Assembly: GCA_021775875.1 (NCBI GenBank)
Contig: JAJFHA010000017.1
Location: 1 to 64,000, forward strand
Source of the DNA: Hyphomicrobiales bacterium
GTDB lineage: Bacteria; Pseudomonadota; Alphaproteobacteria; Rhizobiales; NORP267
Length of the DNA stretch: 64,000 bases
Direction of reading: 5' to 3'
Position 1 is the stretch's first letter, and each line of letters begins with the position of its first letter. Shown in pieces: positions 37,702-48,019 of the stretch. Under the pieces are notes generated by a model, which did no database searches, had not been told where the DNA came from, and saw only the letters and a program-made list of their open reading frames with translations. The position numbers were made by a program, and so were the translations under genes.

Positions 37702-37924
37702 GAAATTTATCTGTACCAAAATTTTTATTCATCCTATGAAATTTTATTGGAAAACCTGTTAAGAACACTCTTCTTGCCATTCGAACATCAGACTCTTGGA
37801 TAATCCCGTCCACAGACTGTATCATGTGGATAAAATCACTGGATAACCCTGTTTGAAAGGCGAGTTATCCCACAAGCTGGATAAAGCGTCTGTTTTTCCA
37901 CAATTCACCCACAACGGATCAACA

Positions 37925-38758
37925 TTGCCCAAGACCAAAAATTTTTTTCACGTTCACCTGATTTCGGACGCGACCGGTGAAACCCTGCACGCAGTGGCGC
38001 GTGCGGCGGCTGCACAATATGCAAATGTTCGCGCTATTGAACATACCTATCCGCTAATCCGGTCGCGAGATCAACTCGACAAAGCCATCGGTAACATTGA
38101 AGCGTCGCCCGGCATTGTGCTTTGCACATTGGTAGATGTGGAACTCGCTGAACATCTAAAAACCAAATGCCAGGAATTTGGTTTACCATGCGTGTCGATT
38201 CTTGATCCGGTTCTGACTGTATATCGTTCTTATCTTGGAACCGAGCAGACACCAAAAATCGGTGGGCAATATATCCTGAATGCCGAATATTTTCGCCGCA
38301 TCGATGCTCTCAATTACACCATTATCCATGATGATGGCCAACACCCGGAAGGTTTGGACAATGCGGACATCATTCTCTTGGGAATCAGCCGCACGTCAAA
38401 AACACCGACCAGCATGTATCTGGCAAACCGGGGTATAAAAACCGCGAATGTACCACTCGTCCCCAACGTTCCAGTACCGGTTGAACTTGGTCAGACGACA
38501 AAACCGCTGATTGTCGCTTTGATATCTTCACCTGAACGGATCATGCAGGTGCGGCGAAACCGGCTATTGTCTTTAAAAGTTGAAAACGACACCGATTATG
38601 TGGACCGCCGCGCCATCGCCGCTGAAATCACCGAGACCAAAAAATTATGCGCTCGCAACAATTGGCCGGTAATAGATGTGACCAGGCGTTCGATTGAAGA
38701 AACTGCAGCCGGAATCTTGTCGCTTTATAATGAACGAAAAGCAGCAGACGAAATATGA
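37925..38758 (+). CDS. PPSR-family kinase/pyrophosphorylase
   Basis: A 277-aa DUF299 protein, the bifunctional regulator that inactivates (ADP-dependent) and reactivates (phosphate-dependent) PEP synthetase or pyruvate phosphate dikinase. NFFHVHLISDATGETLHAVARAAAAQY and the P-loop-like GISRTSKTPTSMYLANRG are diagnostic. I place the start at TTG 37925, since the tracked ATG at 37853 would encode DnaA-box sequence and residues unlike the family. It is the first gene rightward from oriC and overlaps maf by four bases. Confidence 0.9.
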   Translation: MPKTKNFFHVHLISDATGETLHAVARAAAAQYANVRAIEHTYPLIRSRDQLDKAIGNIEASPGIVLCTLVDVELAEHLKTKCQEFGLPCVSILDPVLTVYRSYLGTEQTPKIGGQYILNAEYFRRIDALNYTIIHDDGQHPEGLDNADIILLGISRTSKTPTSMYLANRGIKTANVPLVPNVPVPVELGQTTKPLIVALISSPERIMQVRRNRLLSLKVENDTDYVDRRAIAAEITETKKLCARNNWPVIDVTRRSIEETAAGILSLYNERKAADEI

Positions 38759-39375
38759 CCGAAACAACCGAGCAAAACCCGATTATTCTGGCTTCTGCCA
38801 GCATTGTCCGAAGCAACCTGCTTCGTGCCGCGGGTGTCGAAATTTCAGTTCAAGCGTCAGACATTGATGAAGTCGCGGTGCGTCAGGTTCTTGATATTTC
38901 CGACGCTCCGATGCCGCCGGCTGATGTGGGCCTGGTCCTGGCTGAAGCAAAAGCCCGTTCGGTTGCGGCTCTCAATCCGGGCACGATTGTGATCGGCGCG
39001 GATCAGATTTTGGCGCTCGACAACGAGATATTTTCGAAACCCGATTCGATCGCTGTGGCCCACCGCCAGCTAAAGCAATTGCGAGGCCGGACCCATGAGC
39101 TTCACGCTGGAATTTGTTGCGTGCGCGATGATCAAACCCTGTTTCGCTATACCGATAGCGCCAGTTTGACCGTGCGGGATTTTTCAGATGACTTTCTGCA
39201 AAATTATCTGAATCAGGAAGGCGAAGATGTTTGCACCAGCGTTGGCGCCTATAAACTCGAAGGCCGGGGCGTTCAGCTTTTCAGCAAGATCGAAGGCGAT
39301 TATTTCACAATCCTTGGGTTGCCGCTGGTGCCGCTTCTGGAGTTTTTGCGTAGCCAAAAGGTCATTGCGCAATGA
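38755..39375 (+). CDS. maf: Maf-family nucleotide pyrophosphatase
   Basis: A 206-aa house-cleaning enzyme hydrolysing non-canonical or m7G-type NTPs. IILASASIVRSNLLRAAGV is the phosphate-binding start, VIGADQILAL carries the catalytic Asp, and FSKIEGDYFTILGLPLVPLLEFL the C-terminal signature. ATGA overlap with the PPSR gene and again with aroE shows a coupled operon. Confidence 0.93.
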   Translation: MTETTEQNPIILASASIVRSNLLRAAGVEISVQASDIDEVAVRQVLDISDAPMPPADVGLVLAEAKARSVAALNPGTIVIGADQILALDNEIFSKPDSIAVAHRQLKQLRGRTHELHAGICCVRDDQTLFRYTDSASLTVRDFSDDFLQNYLNQEGEDVCTSVGAYKLEGRGVQLFSKIEGDYFTILGLPLVPLLEFLRSQKVIAQ

Positions 39376-40232
39376 TATCCACAGCTACACCAGCCACCAA
39401 AGCTTTTGTCGTCGGATGGCCAATATCTCATTCCCGGTCACCGTTGGTGCATAATTACTGGCTCAAGAAACTTGGAATCAACGGGTCATATCAGGCAGTG
39501 GCGATCGAGCCGGAACGAATCGAATCGTTTCTCAATGGGCTTGGCAAAGACAACGAATTTGTCGGTGGCAATGTCACTATCCCTCATAAAGAAGCAACGT
39601 ATCTTTGTTGCTCTCATCATACAGACCAGGCCCGGCGCTTAAAGGCAGTCAATACAATCTGGCTGCAAGATGGCGAGCTTCACGGTGACAATAGTGATGG
39701 CCACGGATTTGTTGCCAACATGGATGATCAGGCACCAAACTGGGACAAAGCAGATCGGATAGCGGTAATTTTTGGTGCTGGCGGTGCCGCCCGTGCCATT
39801 TTGCTGGCCCTCGAAGGGCGTGGTTTCAAGACTATCAGGATTATCAATCGCACCCCTGTCCGCGCCACCCGGATGGTGTCGGAACTGGGTGTTTCAGCAG
39901 AGATTTTCCCCGCAGATAAATTGCAAGCGGCGATTTCAGGCGCCGGAATATTTATCAATACAACTTCGCTTGGCATGACCGGGCAGCCGCCGCTGGAGAT
40001 AGATCTGTCTGTCCTTGCGCCCGATGCTATTGTCAGCGATATCGTTTATTCACCGCTTGAAACAAGGCTCCTTGCTTCGGCCCGGAAATCAGGTTTCACA
40101 CCCGTTGACGGGTTGGGAATGTTGCTGCATCAGGCTGTGCCCGGGTTTGAACGCTGGTTCGGGCAAAGGCCAATTGTCAGCAAAGCTCTGCGCGAACTTG
40201 TTGTCCAGGATCTTGGAGCCAAAAAATGCTGA
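39372..40232 (+). CDS. aroE: Shikimate dehydrogenase
   Basis: A 286-aa NADP-dependent enzyme reducing 3-dehydroshikimate. Substrate site [13 protein letters not shown], catalytic Lys in [11 protein letters not shown], nucleotide motif [12 protein letters not shown] with NRTPVRA, and [19 protein letters not shown] near the end are complete. It overlaps maf and coaE. Confidence 0.95.
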   Translation: MISTATPATKAFVVGWPISHSRSPLVHNYWLKKLGINGSYQAVAIEPERIESFLNGLGKDNEFVGGNVTIPHKEATYLCCSHHTDQARRLKAVNTIWLQDGELHGDNSDGHGFVANMDDQAPNWDKADRIAVIFGAGGAARAILLALEGRGFKTIRIINRTPVRATRMVSELGVSAEIFPADKLQAAISGAGIFINTTSLGMTGQPPLEIDLSVLAPDAIVSDIVYSPLETRLLASARKSGFTPVDGLGMLLHQAVPGFERWFGQRPIVSKALRELVVQDLGAKKC

Positions 40233-40834
40233 TCATCGGTTTGACCGGTTCAATCGGGACCGGGAAAAGCACCATCGCAAAAATGTTCGGGGCTCTCGGT
40301 ATCCCGGTTTATGACGCAGATGCCGCCGTCCACGCACTTTATAATGGCGGTGCGGCGGTGGCAGCTGTTGAAAAAGAATTCCCCGGCACAAGCGTCGACG
40401 GGGTGATCGACCGTCAAAAATTATCGGCTCAAGTTTTAGGCGATCAGGAAAAACTCAAAAAACTGGAAACCATCGTTCACCCGCTGGTTCACAAATCAGA
40501 GCGCGCTTTTATCGCCGGCGCGCGAGCGGCGGGTCATCGCCAGGTGGTTCTGGAAATTCCGCTTTTGTTTGAAACCAAAGGCACCAACCGCTGCGACATA
40601 TTGGTTGTGACCAGCGTCGCCCCAGATATACAGCGTGAGCGCGTATTGGCGCGGTCCGGCATGACTTCAGACAAATTCGAAGCCATTTTGGGGAAACAAA
40701 TGCCGGATATCGAAAAGCGCCGACGCGCCCATTTCATTGTGAATACCGGCACCGGAATGGAAGCTTCCAGCAAGCAGGTATCTGACATTGTACGGGCATT
40801 ATACGCGGTTCGCTCAAATCGGACGAACGAATAG
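40226..40834 (+). CDS. coaE: Dephospho-CoA kinase
   Basis: A 202-aa P-loop kinase for the last step of CoA synthesis. Walker [18 protein letters not shown] opens the protein; [12 protein letters not shown] carries the catalytic Asp and [16 protein letters not shown] the lid/CoA region. It overlaps aroE by seven bases and precedes dnaQ. A second CoA gene, coaA, lies at 53823. Confidence 0.95.
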   Translation: MLIIGLTGSIGTGKSTIAKMFGALGIPVYDADAAVHALYNGGAAVAAVEKEFPGTSVDGVIDRQKLSAQVLGDQEKLKKLETIVHPLVHKSERAFIAGARAAGHRQVVLEIPLLFETKGTNRCDILVVTSVAPDIQRERVLARSGMTSDKFEAILGKQMPDIEKRRRAHFIVNTGTGMEASSKQVSDIVRALYAVRSNRTNE

Positions 40835-40869
40835 ACCCGCCAACAAAATAGCGGGCAGGGAGATAAAAA

Positions 40870-41565
40870 TTGCGAGAGATTGTTCTTGATACCGAGACGA
40901 CCGGTTTTGATCACGATAACGGTGACCGGATCGTGGAGATCGGTTGCGTAGAATTATTCAACCATATCGCAACCGGTAAAACCTGGCATACCTATCTCAA
41001 CCCGGAACGGGACATGCCCCACGGCGCATTTCAGGTTCATGGTCTCTCGGAAGAGTTTTTGTCCGACAAACCTTTGTTTGGTGATGTTATCGACGGTTTT
41101 CTTGAATTTATCGGTGAAGCCGATTTGATCATCCATAACGCATCATTTGATATCGGGTTTCTCAATATGGAAATTGAGGGCGTCTCCGCAACCAAATTAT
41201 CCATGTCCCGGGTCATCGATACACTTTCTATGGCGCGTCGGAAAAACCCTGCCGGGCCCAACAGCCTCGATGCCTTGTGCCGACGCTTCGGGATCGACAA
41301 TTCCGGGCGCACGCTCCATGGCGCGTTGCTTGATGCAGAGCTTTTGGCCGAAGTTTATCTGGAATTGAAAGGGGGCCGTCAGGCCGGGCTGACATTTGAT
41401 TCGATAGCACCTGTCGCCCAGGTCGGCGAGGCTGACGCCGATAAATTTGCCGGGGCGCGGTCCACACCCTTGCCGTCACGCCAAACCGCCGCCGCCCAAG
41501 CCGCACATAAAGAAGCCGTTGCCCGGCTCGGAGACGACGCAATATGGAAAAAATACGAAGCTTGA
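40870..41565 (+). CDS. dnaQ: DNA polymerase III epsilon subunit
   Basis: A 231-aa 3'-5' proofreading exonuclease. ExoI REIVLDTETTGFDHDNGDRIVEIG, ExoII HNASFDIGFLNMEIE and ExoIII HGALLDAELLAEVYLEL supply the four acidic residues and the His of the DEDDh class. The start is TTG behind GGGAG, fixed by the family N-terminus MREIVLDTETTG. The C-terminal tail would bind the alpha subunit. Confidence 0.95.
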   Translation: MREIVLDTETTGFDHDNGDRIVEIGCVELFNHIATGKTWHTYLNPERDMPHGAFQVHGLSEEFLSDKPLFGDVIDGFLEFIGEADLIIHNASFDIGFLNMEIEGVSATKLSMSRVIDTLSMARRKNPAGPNSLDALCRRFGIDNSGRTLHGALLDAELLAEVYLELKGGRQAGLTFDSIAPVAQVGEADADKFAGARSTPLPSRQTAAAQAAHKEAVARLGDDAIWKKYEA

Positions 41566-41570
41566 CCGGT

Positions 41571-42104
41571 TTAGCTAACCGGTGCGTTCTGCTGCGAAGC
41601 CCCTTTTTGCTGAAACAAGGCCATGAAATCGATCGGCTCCAGCAATAAAGGCGGATAGCCACCATTGCGGGTTGCTTCAGCAATGATTTGACGAGCGAAA
41701 GGAAACAGAATGCGAGGGCATTCGACCAGAACAATTGCTTGAAGATTTTGTTCAGGAACATTTTGTAGTCGCATCATGCCCGCATAGACGAGAGAAACCT
41801 TGAAGACCACTTTTTCGTCTTCTATAGCTTCCGCGTCCAGGTCCAGCTCAACTTCATATTCGGTCTCGCCGATTTTCTTCGCGTTGACGTTGATTTGAAT
41901 CTGGATTTGCGGGTTTTTCGGACCTGCCGCCAGAGATTCCGGCGCATTGGGATTCTCGAATGACAAATCTTTTACATATTGCGCGAGCACATTCAGCGAG
42001 GGCGCCGCGCCATTTCCACCCGGTCCTACGCCTGGTGCGGGAGCTGCGCCGGTTGGTGCATTTGCTGCTGCGGCAGCGCTTTTCTTCTTCGGGCTTTTCG
42101 CCAT
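41571..42104 (-). CDS. secB: Protein-export chaperone SecB
   Basis: A 177-aa cytosolic chaperone that keeps preproteins unfolded for SecA. NVLAQYVKDLSFENPNAPESL, INVNAKKIGETEYEVELDLDAEA and LVECPRILFPFARQIIAEATRNGGYPPLLLEPIDFMALF are the SecB pattern. The N-terminus is extended and Ala/Pro-rich (SAAAAANAPTGAAPAPG), common in alphaproteobacteria. ATG 42104 is preferred to the tracked start seven codons earlier. Confidence 0.94.
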   Translation of the reverse strand: MAKSPKKKSAAAAANAPTGAAPAPGVGPGGNGAAPSLNVLAQYVKDLSFENPNAPESLAAGPKNPQIQIQINVNAKKIGETEYEVELDLDAEAIEDEKVVFKVSLVYAGMMRLQNVPEQNLQAIVLVECPRILFPFARQIIAEATRNGGYPPLLLEPIDFMALFQQKGASQQNAPVS

Positions 42105-42225
42105 CAAATTAACTCGCTTTTTCAAATTTTGCTTAGCCTCAAGGGGCGGAACCCGAGGGGCGGAAAGTGGCTATCATGCTTTCGCAAGCTTAACAAGAGA
42201 ACCCGCGCCGCTTCTAACCATATAG

Positions 42226-42774
42226 CTAATGATTGCGCCATGGCGAAGCGGCACGCGGGCTGCCCTGAGATGAACCCGGTTCATCATGATCAGGCGACGC
42301 ATCATTTTGTTGTTGATTTTCGTCGTCGATAATTTCCCCGTCAATTACTGGGCCATTGGAAAAACCGCCCGGCCCATGCTGATTCCCACCGCGCGTCCGG
42401 ACGTCGATTTTTCCTGAAGCGGCCAGTTTTTGCCAGATCGCGCGCCCAATCCGGTGGCGCAAACCTGGGATGAATAACAGAAAGCCGATAAAGTCAGTTA
42501 AAAACCCCGGCGTTAAAAGCAAAATACCGGCGATTAGCAGAAAAATACCGTCGGCAACCGATTCAACCGGCAATTGCCCACTTTCCATGGCGTTCCGCGC
42601 GTTGGCGAGGGCACCCGCGCCCTGCATGCGAAGCATCGAGGTTCCGGCGATGGCGGTGGCGATCACAATAATAATCGTCCAGAGAACGCCGATCCGGTCG
42701 CCGACAATGACAAACAGGGCAATTTCGATCAGCGGAATGCCGATAAATATGAGAGGTAGCACCAATCGGTTCAT
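42226..42774 (-). CDS. fxsA: FxsA family membrane protein
   Basis: A 182-aa inner-membrane protein. The core is typical: LVLPLIFIGIPLIEIALFVIVGDRIGVLWTIIIVIATAIAGTSMLR, then GIFLLIAGILLLTPGFLTDFIGFLLFIPGLR. In E. coli FxsA relieves phage T7 exclusion by F plasmid when overproduced; its normal role is unknown. The tail is His/Gln/Asp-rich. It is divergent from the Tim44-like gene and follows secB's 5' side in a conserved order. Confidence 0.92.
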   Translation of the reverse strand: MNRLVLPLIFIGIPLIEIALFVIVGDRIGVLWTIIIVIATAIAGTSMLRMQGAGALANARNAMESGQLPVESVADGIFLLIAGILLLTPGFLTDFIGFLLFIPGLRHRIGRAIWQKLAASGKIDVRTRGGNQHGPGGFSNGPVIDGEIIDDENQQQNDASPDHDEPGSSQGSPRAASPWRNH

Positions 42775-42903
42775 TTATTTTGGTTCCATTTGGGTCTTCG
42801 GCCCTTAACTAGGGTCAAATATCAGGTTAATGCTATTATATATAGGTGCGATCCTGATACTATGCAGGAACAACCTGTTTTGAATTTCACTTGCAGAGGT
42901 TCC

Positions 42904-43632
42904 ATGCCTGAGTTTTTTGATATCTACACACTGATTTATCTGGTGATTGCCGTTGTTGTTTTACTACGCTTGCGGCGGTCTCTTGGACAGCGTACCGGGA
43001 ATGAAAAACAGCACCCGCAGGATCGTTTTGGTGGCTCGGAAAAAGCCGACAATAGCGCAACACCGGAACCTGCCAATGACGATAAGGTCGTGACTTTGCC
43101 GGGATCGGGGCGGCGCACCGCTGCCGCCCGAAATGCGGCCCGCCCGGCAGCGCGGGATTGGGGCGATTTTGCAAAACCACGCTCAAACCGCGCCAAGACT
43201 TTCAACTCAATCGTTGAAATTGACGGTAATTTTGATCCTGCTGAATTTGTCCAAGGCGCCCGTGCCGCGTATGAGATGATTGTCACGGGGTTTGCCGAAG
43301 GCGACCGCGATACGTTGCAATCTTTACTGAGCCCGGAAGTATATGGCGAATTTCTGGAAGCGATTTCAGCACGTACCAAACGCGAAGAGCGGATCGAATC
43401 GAGTTTTGTCAGTATCGATAAAATCGATATCAAGGATGCCCAGCTGAAAGGGTCCACTGCCCATATGGTTGTCAGTTTTGTCAGCCAGATGATTACCGCG
43501 ACCCTTGATAAAGCCGGCGATGTGATTGATGGCGATCCAAACACGGTAATTCAAGTGAATGATGTCTGGACTTTTGCCCGCGACTTGAATGCGTCAAATC
43601 CTAATTGGAAACTTGTAGCGACAGGATCTTGA
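42904..43632 (+). CDS. Tim44-like domain protein
   Basis: A 242-aa protein with an N-terminal membrane anchor (FFDIYTLIYLVIAVVVLLRLRRSLGQRTG), a charged linker, and a C-terminal Tim44-like (NTF2-fold) domain (FVQGARAAYEMIVTGFAEGDRDTLQSLLSPEVYGEFLEAI). In mitochondria the related domain tethers the Hsp70 import motor; the bacterial version is a periplasm- or cytoplasm-facing anchor of unclear partner. ATG 42904 after AGAGG is preferred. The fxsA-Tim44-mltA-Smr order is a known alphaproteobacterial cluster. Confidence 0.9.
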   Translation: MPEFFDIYTLIYLVIAVVVLLRLRRSLGQRTGNEKQHPQDRFGGSEKADNSATPEPANDDKVVTLPGSGRRTAAARNAARPAARDWGDFAKPRSNRAKTFNSIVEIDGNFDPAEFVQGARAAYEMIVTGFAEGDRDTLQSLLSPEVYGEFLEAISARTKREERIESSFVSIDKIDIKDAQLKGSTAHMVVSFVSQMITATLDKAGDVIDGDPNTVIQVNDVWTFARDLNASNPNWKLVATGS

Positions 43633-44900
43633 GGCGGATCATAGAACAACAAAGTGTCGTCCATATTCCGGACCATAATCTGTATCGGCGGGTTTGCCGG
43701 GTGGCGGCAGAAATCGTTGCGGCGTTCCGCAATCGATCCCTGTTCACCTTGGTGTTTGCAACAACATTTGTCGCAGGAGGGTGCTCAGGCGTGAATTCTG
43801 ATTTGCAAACCGGCATGACCCAGGCTTCCGCCGCCCCGAGCGTCCAGCAAATTGCTATCGCGGATTTACCGGGTTGGACCGGCGATGATCCGGTGGGTGC
43901 ACTGGAAGCGTTTCGTCGATCTTGCACCAAAATCAATCGTAACGCCTGGGCAACAGCGTGCGAAGCATCGCGTTCAACGGCACCGGATGGGCGTTCTGCC
44001 CGGCATTTTTTTGAAGTTAATTTCGAAGCTTATCAGGTAAATCCGGGTGGCAATGAGCGCGGATTTCTCACCGGATATTTTGAACCGGCGGCGCGCGGTT
44101 CCAGAATTCGCGCACCGGGTTTCGAAGTTCCCTTTTACGCCCGGCCTGATGATCTGGTTGTATCCTCAGAACGCGCCAATGCGACTCAAGCTGACAAACG
44201 TCTCGAAGCCATGCGTCGCACGTCAAACGGACAATTGGTGCCTTATTATACCCGCGCTGAAATCGAATCCGGGGCGTTGGCGAACAGAGGCCTTGAACTG
44301 GTCTGGCTGGCAGATCCGGTAGATGTGTTTTTTATCCACGTACAAGGCTCGGCCAGAATCGAATTAACCGACGGCAGCACCATGCGGCTCGCTTTTGCCG
44401 CCAAAAATGGTCACCCATACACATCCATTGGCGGCGTCCTGGTAAACCGTGGTGAAATTCCCCGGCCTGACGTTTCCATGCAATCGATCCGCGCCTGGTT
44501 TGTGCAAAATCCTTCACGGGTTTCAGAAATTACCGACGAAAACAAATCCTTCATTTTTTTTCGCGAACTGACAGGTCGGGATAATTCTCTTGGCCCCGAA
44601 GGAGCGCAGGGGATTCCCTTGACGCCAATGCGCAGCCTTGCTGTAGATCGTAATTTTCATCTGCTCGGCACACCGATCTGGTTGGCCGGAACACTTCCCG
44701 GTGACAATGGTAGCGACCGGCCCCTTCACCAGCTAATGATCGCTCAGGATACCGGGTCCGCTATTTTGGGCGCGGCACGCGGCGATGTGTTTTTTGGTCC
44801 GGGTGATGGTGCTGGCAGACGCGCAGGCTTGACCCAGCACCGCGCGGATTTTTTCATGTTGCTGCCGAAAGGCGCGACCCTACCCCGATGGGCGCGTTGA
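43629..44900 (+). CDS. mltA: Membrane-bound lytic murein transglycosylase A
   Basis: A 423-aa lipoprotein that cleaves glycan strands. FVAGGC is a lipobox within the signal region, and MltA/3D-domain marks include GFLTGYFEPAARGSRI, VDVFFIHVQGSARIEL, MQSIRAWFVQNP and QDTGSAILGAARGDVFFGPGDGAG with catalytic Asp. The start is uncertain: TTG 43629 overlaps the Tim44-like stop as TTGA, while GTG 43701 would give a shorter, more typical lipoprotein signal. Confidence 0.88.
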   Translation: MRRIIEQQSVVHIPDHNLYRRVCRVAAEIVAAFRNRSLFTLVFATTFVAGGCSGVNSDLQTGMTQASAAPSVQQIAIADLPGWTGDDPVGALEAFRRSCTKINRNAWATACEASRSTAPDGRSARHFFEVNFEAYQVNPGGNERGFLTGYFEPAARGSRIRAPGFEVPFYARPDDLVVSSERANATQADKRLEAMRRTSNGQLVPYYTRAEIESGALANRGLELVWLADPVDVFFIHVQGSARIELTDGSTMRLAFAAKNGHPYTSIGGVLVNRGEIPRPDVSMQSIRAWFVQNPSRVSEITDENKSFIFFRELTGRDNSLGPEGAQGIPLTPMRSLAVDRNFHLLGTPIWLAGTLPGDNGSDRPLHQLMIAQDTGSAILGAARGDVFFGPGDGAGRRAGLTQHRADFFMLLPKGATLPRWAR

Positions 44901-44909
44901 GTTGGAACG

Positions 44910-45497
44910 ATGGCGGGGGACAGACGAAAACCAGGACTGGATAAAGAGGATGAAAATCTCTGGGAGCAAGTTACCGAAAATTTGACGCCGCTTTCAAAAA
45001 AATCCCGCAATATCCAGCGGGAAGACGCCGCCGATCCTGGTAGCGATACATTTGCCGGGAAAAAATCCCGACCCAGGAAAGCGACTTTACCGGCTTCACC
45101 GCCCCCTGCACCAACCCCATATGTGCCGCCCCGCTCAAACCCCGGACAAATGGAAACCAAGCGCGTTCGTCGCTTGGGTCGCGGAAACCTGTCATTTGAC
45201 GCGCAGATCGATCTGCACGGCATGTACCAGAAAGAAGCTCATTCCAGATTGCTGATGTTTTTGCGTGAAGCCCGCGCGCGCGGATACCGCAACGTCCTCG
45301 TCATTACTGGTAAGGGCCGGGCAGGAGATACGACAAATGAGCCGGGCCGTGAAGCGCCGGGCGTGATCCGCCGCAATATCCGCCATTGGTTGAACGAACC
45401 GGAATTTTCAGAAATTGTATCCGCACTTTCCTCAGCCCGGCCAAATCATGGTGGCGATGGGGCGCTGTATTTGCAAATCCGCCGAGCGCGAGAATAA
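44910..45497 (+). CDS. Smr-domain protein
   Basis: A 195-aa protein with a disordered Lys/Pro-rich N-terminal half and a C-terminal Smr (small MutS-related) domain. The domain shows FDAQIDLHGMYQKEAHSRLLMFLREARARGYRNVLVITGKG and VIRRNIRHWLN, with the DLHG and GKG motifs of nuclease-type Smr folds. It lies ten bases after mltA. Possible endonuclease activity on branched DNA or RNA is from family knowledge. Confidence 0.9.
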   Translation: MAGDRRKPGLDKEDENLWEQVTENLTPLSKKSRNIQREDAADPGSDTFAGKKSRPRKATLPASPPPAPTPYVPPRSNPGQMETKRVRRLGRGNLSFDAQIDLHGMYQKEAHSRLLMFLREARARGYRNVLVITGKGRAGDTTNEPGREAPGVIRRNIRHWLNEPEFSEIVSALSSARPNHGGDGALYLQIRRARE

Positions 45498-45499
45498 AA

Positions 45500-47953
45500 T
45501 TATCTTCGCATTTTTTCCCCGGTCGGATCATAAAAAGGTGTCAAGCTGGCCTTAACTGGCACCCGTTTCCAGGCAATTTCGATTTCAAAATCCCCGTTGG
45601 CTATAAAAGCTTCATCAACCCCTTCTGAACAAGAGACATATCCTATGCCAATCGATTGTTCGATCCGGTGGCCATACGCACCAGATGTAATCGCCCCAAC
45701 AATTTCGCCGTTTCGCCAAATTGGTTCTTCGTGAAACAGACGGAGATCAGGATTTTGAAGCGCAAAATAAACAAGGCGTCTGGTCTGTGGTTTTTCTATT
45801 CTTTCCAGCAGCGCATCCCGGCCAATAAACCCACCCGGTTTATTCCACGCGACTGCAAATCCGAGACCGGCTTCAAGGGGTGTATCGCTGACGCCAATAT
45901 CATGGCCCCAATGGCAATAACCCTTTTCAAGCCGCATCGCGTTCATTGAATGCATTCCTGCAAAGGTCAGTCCGGAATCAGCGCCCGCTTTGACGATCTC
46001 ATCAAACACCGGCAATGCGGATTCGGTCGGGATCAATAATTCATAGCCTTGTTCGCCCACATAAGAAATACGGGTCGCGCGGGCTTGGCTCTGGCCAATG
46101 TCGATGCGCCTGGAGTCCCGGAACGAAAAAGCCTCTTTGGAAAAATCCGTGTGCGGCGATAGCAGTTGTAACAAGGCCCACGTTTTCGGTCCCATCAACC
46201 CGATCAAAGTATAGCCTGAGGTCACATCGGTAATTGTAGCCTGCAAATCATCCCGTACATTTTGCCGGAACCAGGCCAGATCACGGGTCTGGCTGGTTGC
46301 CCCGGTGATGATCATAAATTCATGTTCGCCAAGCCGGGTAATTGTAAGGTCAGCTTCGATTCCGCCCCGCTCGTTGAGCCATTGGGTATAAACCGCCCGA
46401 CCGGGTTTCACGTCTATATTATTGGCCGAGATCAAATTCAGTGCTGTTGCAGCGTCAGGCCCTTGTATCAGAAATTTGGCAAAACTTGTCTGGTCAAACA
46501 GCGCGACCTTATCACGTGCAGCGAGACATTCACGTGCGCAAGCTTCAAACCAGTTTTCCTTGCCCCAGCCATATTCGTAAACAGCGTCCTGGTCTTTGGC
46601 CGCAAACCAGTTGGGCCGCTCCCACCCGGCGGCTTCTCCCATGCAGGCATTTGCCGCCACAAACCGGTCGTGGAATGGTGACCGTCTAACTCCGCGCGCG
46701 GTTTCATATTGGCGATGCGGCCAATGCATGTCGTAGAGGAGGCCGAGGGTCTCAACTGTCCGGTCATGGAGAAATGCGCGGTTTGATTGAAACGATAAAA
46801 CCCGCTTCACATCCACATCCACAAGATCCATCGGTGGATGGCGATCCCTGATCCAATCGGCCAACACTTTGCCGACCCCACCGGACGATTGGATGCCGAT
46901 CGAATTAAACCCGGTTGCTACAAACAGATCACGTATCTCTGCCGTCTCACCGAGATAATAACGATTGTCAGGCGTAAAACTTTCCGGTCCGTTGAACCAG
47001 GTCTGGATCCCGGTCCGGCCAAGTACGGGTATCCGGTTGCAGGCCATTTCGACAATTGGCCCGAAATGATCCAGATCATCGGGCAGGGAATCAAACGAAA
47101 AGTCCGCCGGTATCCCGTCCATCCCCCAGGGTTTGGCGATCAGCTCAAACCCGCCCACCATCAGTTTGCCAGCATCTTCCTTGATATAGGCCTGCTCGTC
47201 AGGCACCCGAACCACAGGGAGATTGCGGGCAAGCCCGTCAATCGCTTCGCTTACGACATAGAAATGCTCAGCGGCATGAAGCGGTAAATTGACGCCAATC
47301 TCAACAGCCATATCCCGCGACCACATGCCGCCCGCAATCACAATTGTATTGGCCCGGATCAAATGATTATCGGCAACAACAATCCCCGTGGCCCGCCCAG
47401 CTTCGACAACAATTCGCTCAACCAGGCAATTTTCAATAATCCGCGCCCCACCAGCTTTCGCGCCCTTGGCGTAAGCCGCGTTGGTATCCACAGGGTTGGT
47501 CTGGCCATCGCCCGGCAGAAAAACGCCGCCAAGCACAGAATCCAGATTGATCCCTGGCCAGCGTTCGCCAATGTCACCGGCGCCAATCACCTGTACTTCA
47601 AGTCCGAAACTGCGGGCCATCGATGCGCCGCGTTTCAATTCTTCCAGCCGACCCTCGTGGAGCGCGACCGCGATCGAACCATTTTGTTTAAAGCCGGTTT
47701 CCTGGCCGGTTTCAGCACCAAGCCGGGTCAGCAGGTCTGATGTGTATTTTGCCAGTTCGGTCAGATTTCGGGTGGCGCGCAATTGTCCCACCAGCCCGGC
47801 AGCGTGCCAGGTCGTGCCGCATCCAAGTTGTTTGCGCTCAACGAGGGTGACGTCGTTAATACCGATTTTTGTAAGATGGTACGCAATTGAACATCCGGCG
47901 ATGCCGCCACCGACAATTACAACATCTGTATGGTCTGGCAGATTGTCTGTCAT
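45500..47953 (-). CDS. FAD-dependent dimethylglycine/sarcosine dehydrogenase-like protein
   Basis: An 817-aa enzyme with an N-terminal DAO-type FAD domain ([33 protein letters not shown] carries the His for covalent flavin) and a C-terminal GcvT/aminomethyltransferase half ([62 protein letters not shown]). Relatives demethylate glycine betaine derivatives and pass the C1 unit to tetrahydrofolate. Exact substrate is undetermined. ATG 47953 behind AAGGGA is preferred over the tracked start. Confidence 0.88.
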   Translation of the reverse strand: MTDNLPDHTDVVIVGGGIAGCSIAYHLTKIGINDVTLVERKQLGCGTTWHAAGLVGQLRATRNLTELAKYTSDLLTRLGAETGQETGFKQNGSIAVALHEGRLEELKRGASMARSFGLEVQVIGAGDIGERWPGINLDSVLGGVFLPGDGQTNPVDTNAAYAKGAKAGGARIIENCLVERIVVEAGRATGIVVADNHLIRANTIVIAGGMWSRDMAVEIGVNLPLHAAEHFYVVSEAIDGLARNLPVVRVPDEQAYIKEDAGKLMVGGFELIAKPWGMDGIPADFSFDSLPDDLDHFGPIVEMACNRIPVLGRTGIQTWFNGPESFTPDNRYYLGETAEIRDLFVATGFNSIGIQSSGGVGKVLADWIRDRHPPMDLVDVDVKRVLSFQSNRAFLHDRTVETLGLLYDMHWPHRQYETARGVRRSPFHDRFVAANACMGEAAGWERPNWFAAKDQDAVYEYGWGKENWFEACARECLAARDKVALFDQTSFAKFLIQGPDAATALNLISANNIDVKPGRAVYTQWLNERGGIEADLTITRLGEHEFMIITGATSQTRDLAWFRQNVRDDLQATITDVTSGYTLIGLMGPKTWALLQLLSPHTDFSKEAFSFRDSRRIDIGQSQARATRISYVGEQGYELLIPTESALPVFDEIVKAGADSGLTFAGMHSMNAMRLEKGYCHWGHDIGVSDTPLEAGLGFAVAWNKPGGFIGRDALLERIEKPQTRRLVYFALQNPDLRLFHEEPIWRNGEIVGAITSGAYGHRIEQSIGIGYVSCSEGVDEAFIANGDFEIEIAWKRVPVKASLTPFYDPTGEKMRR

Positions 47954-48019
47954 AAAATTTCCCTTCAACAAGGGAAGTTGACGCGGCATCATGGGACCGG
48001 TCAAGCACCGGTTCCAATA

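Larger units (their letters stand above)
37504..37924. other. Chromosomal replication origin (oriC) candidate
   Basis: A 421-bp gene-free stretch between divergent hemE and the PPSR gene, the classic alphaproteobacterial oriC position. The central 37620-37750 part is extremely AT-rich (unwinding-element-like). DnaA boxes: perfect TTATCCACA at 37599-37607, perfect TGTGGATAA at 37825-37833, one-mismatch TTTTCCACA at 37894-37902, and weaker GGATAA-containing sites at 37795, 37838, 37865 (TTATCCCAC) and 37876. A CtrA-type and an IHF-type site are also present. Strand usage of neighbouring genes changes here, as expected for bidirectional replication. The tracked ORF 37450-37803 is not real. Confidence 0.88.

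Noticed and set aside
37450-37803. 117-aa ORF across the origin
   Set aside because: It runs through the AT-rich core and DnaA/CtrA/IHF sites, overlaps hemE antisense, and has no family features.
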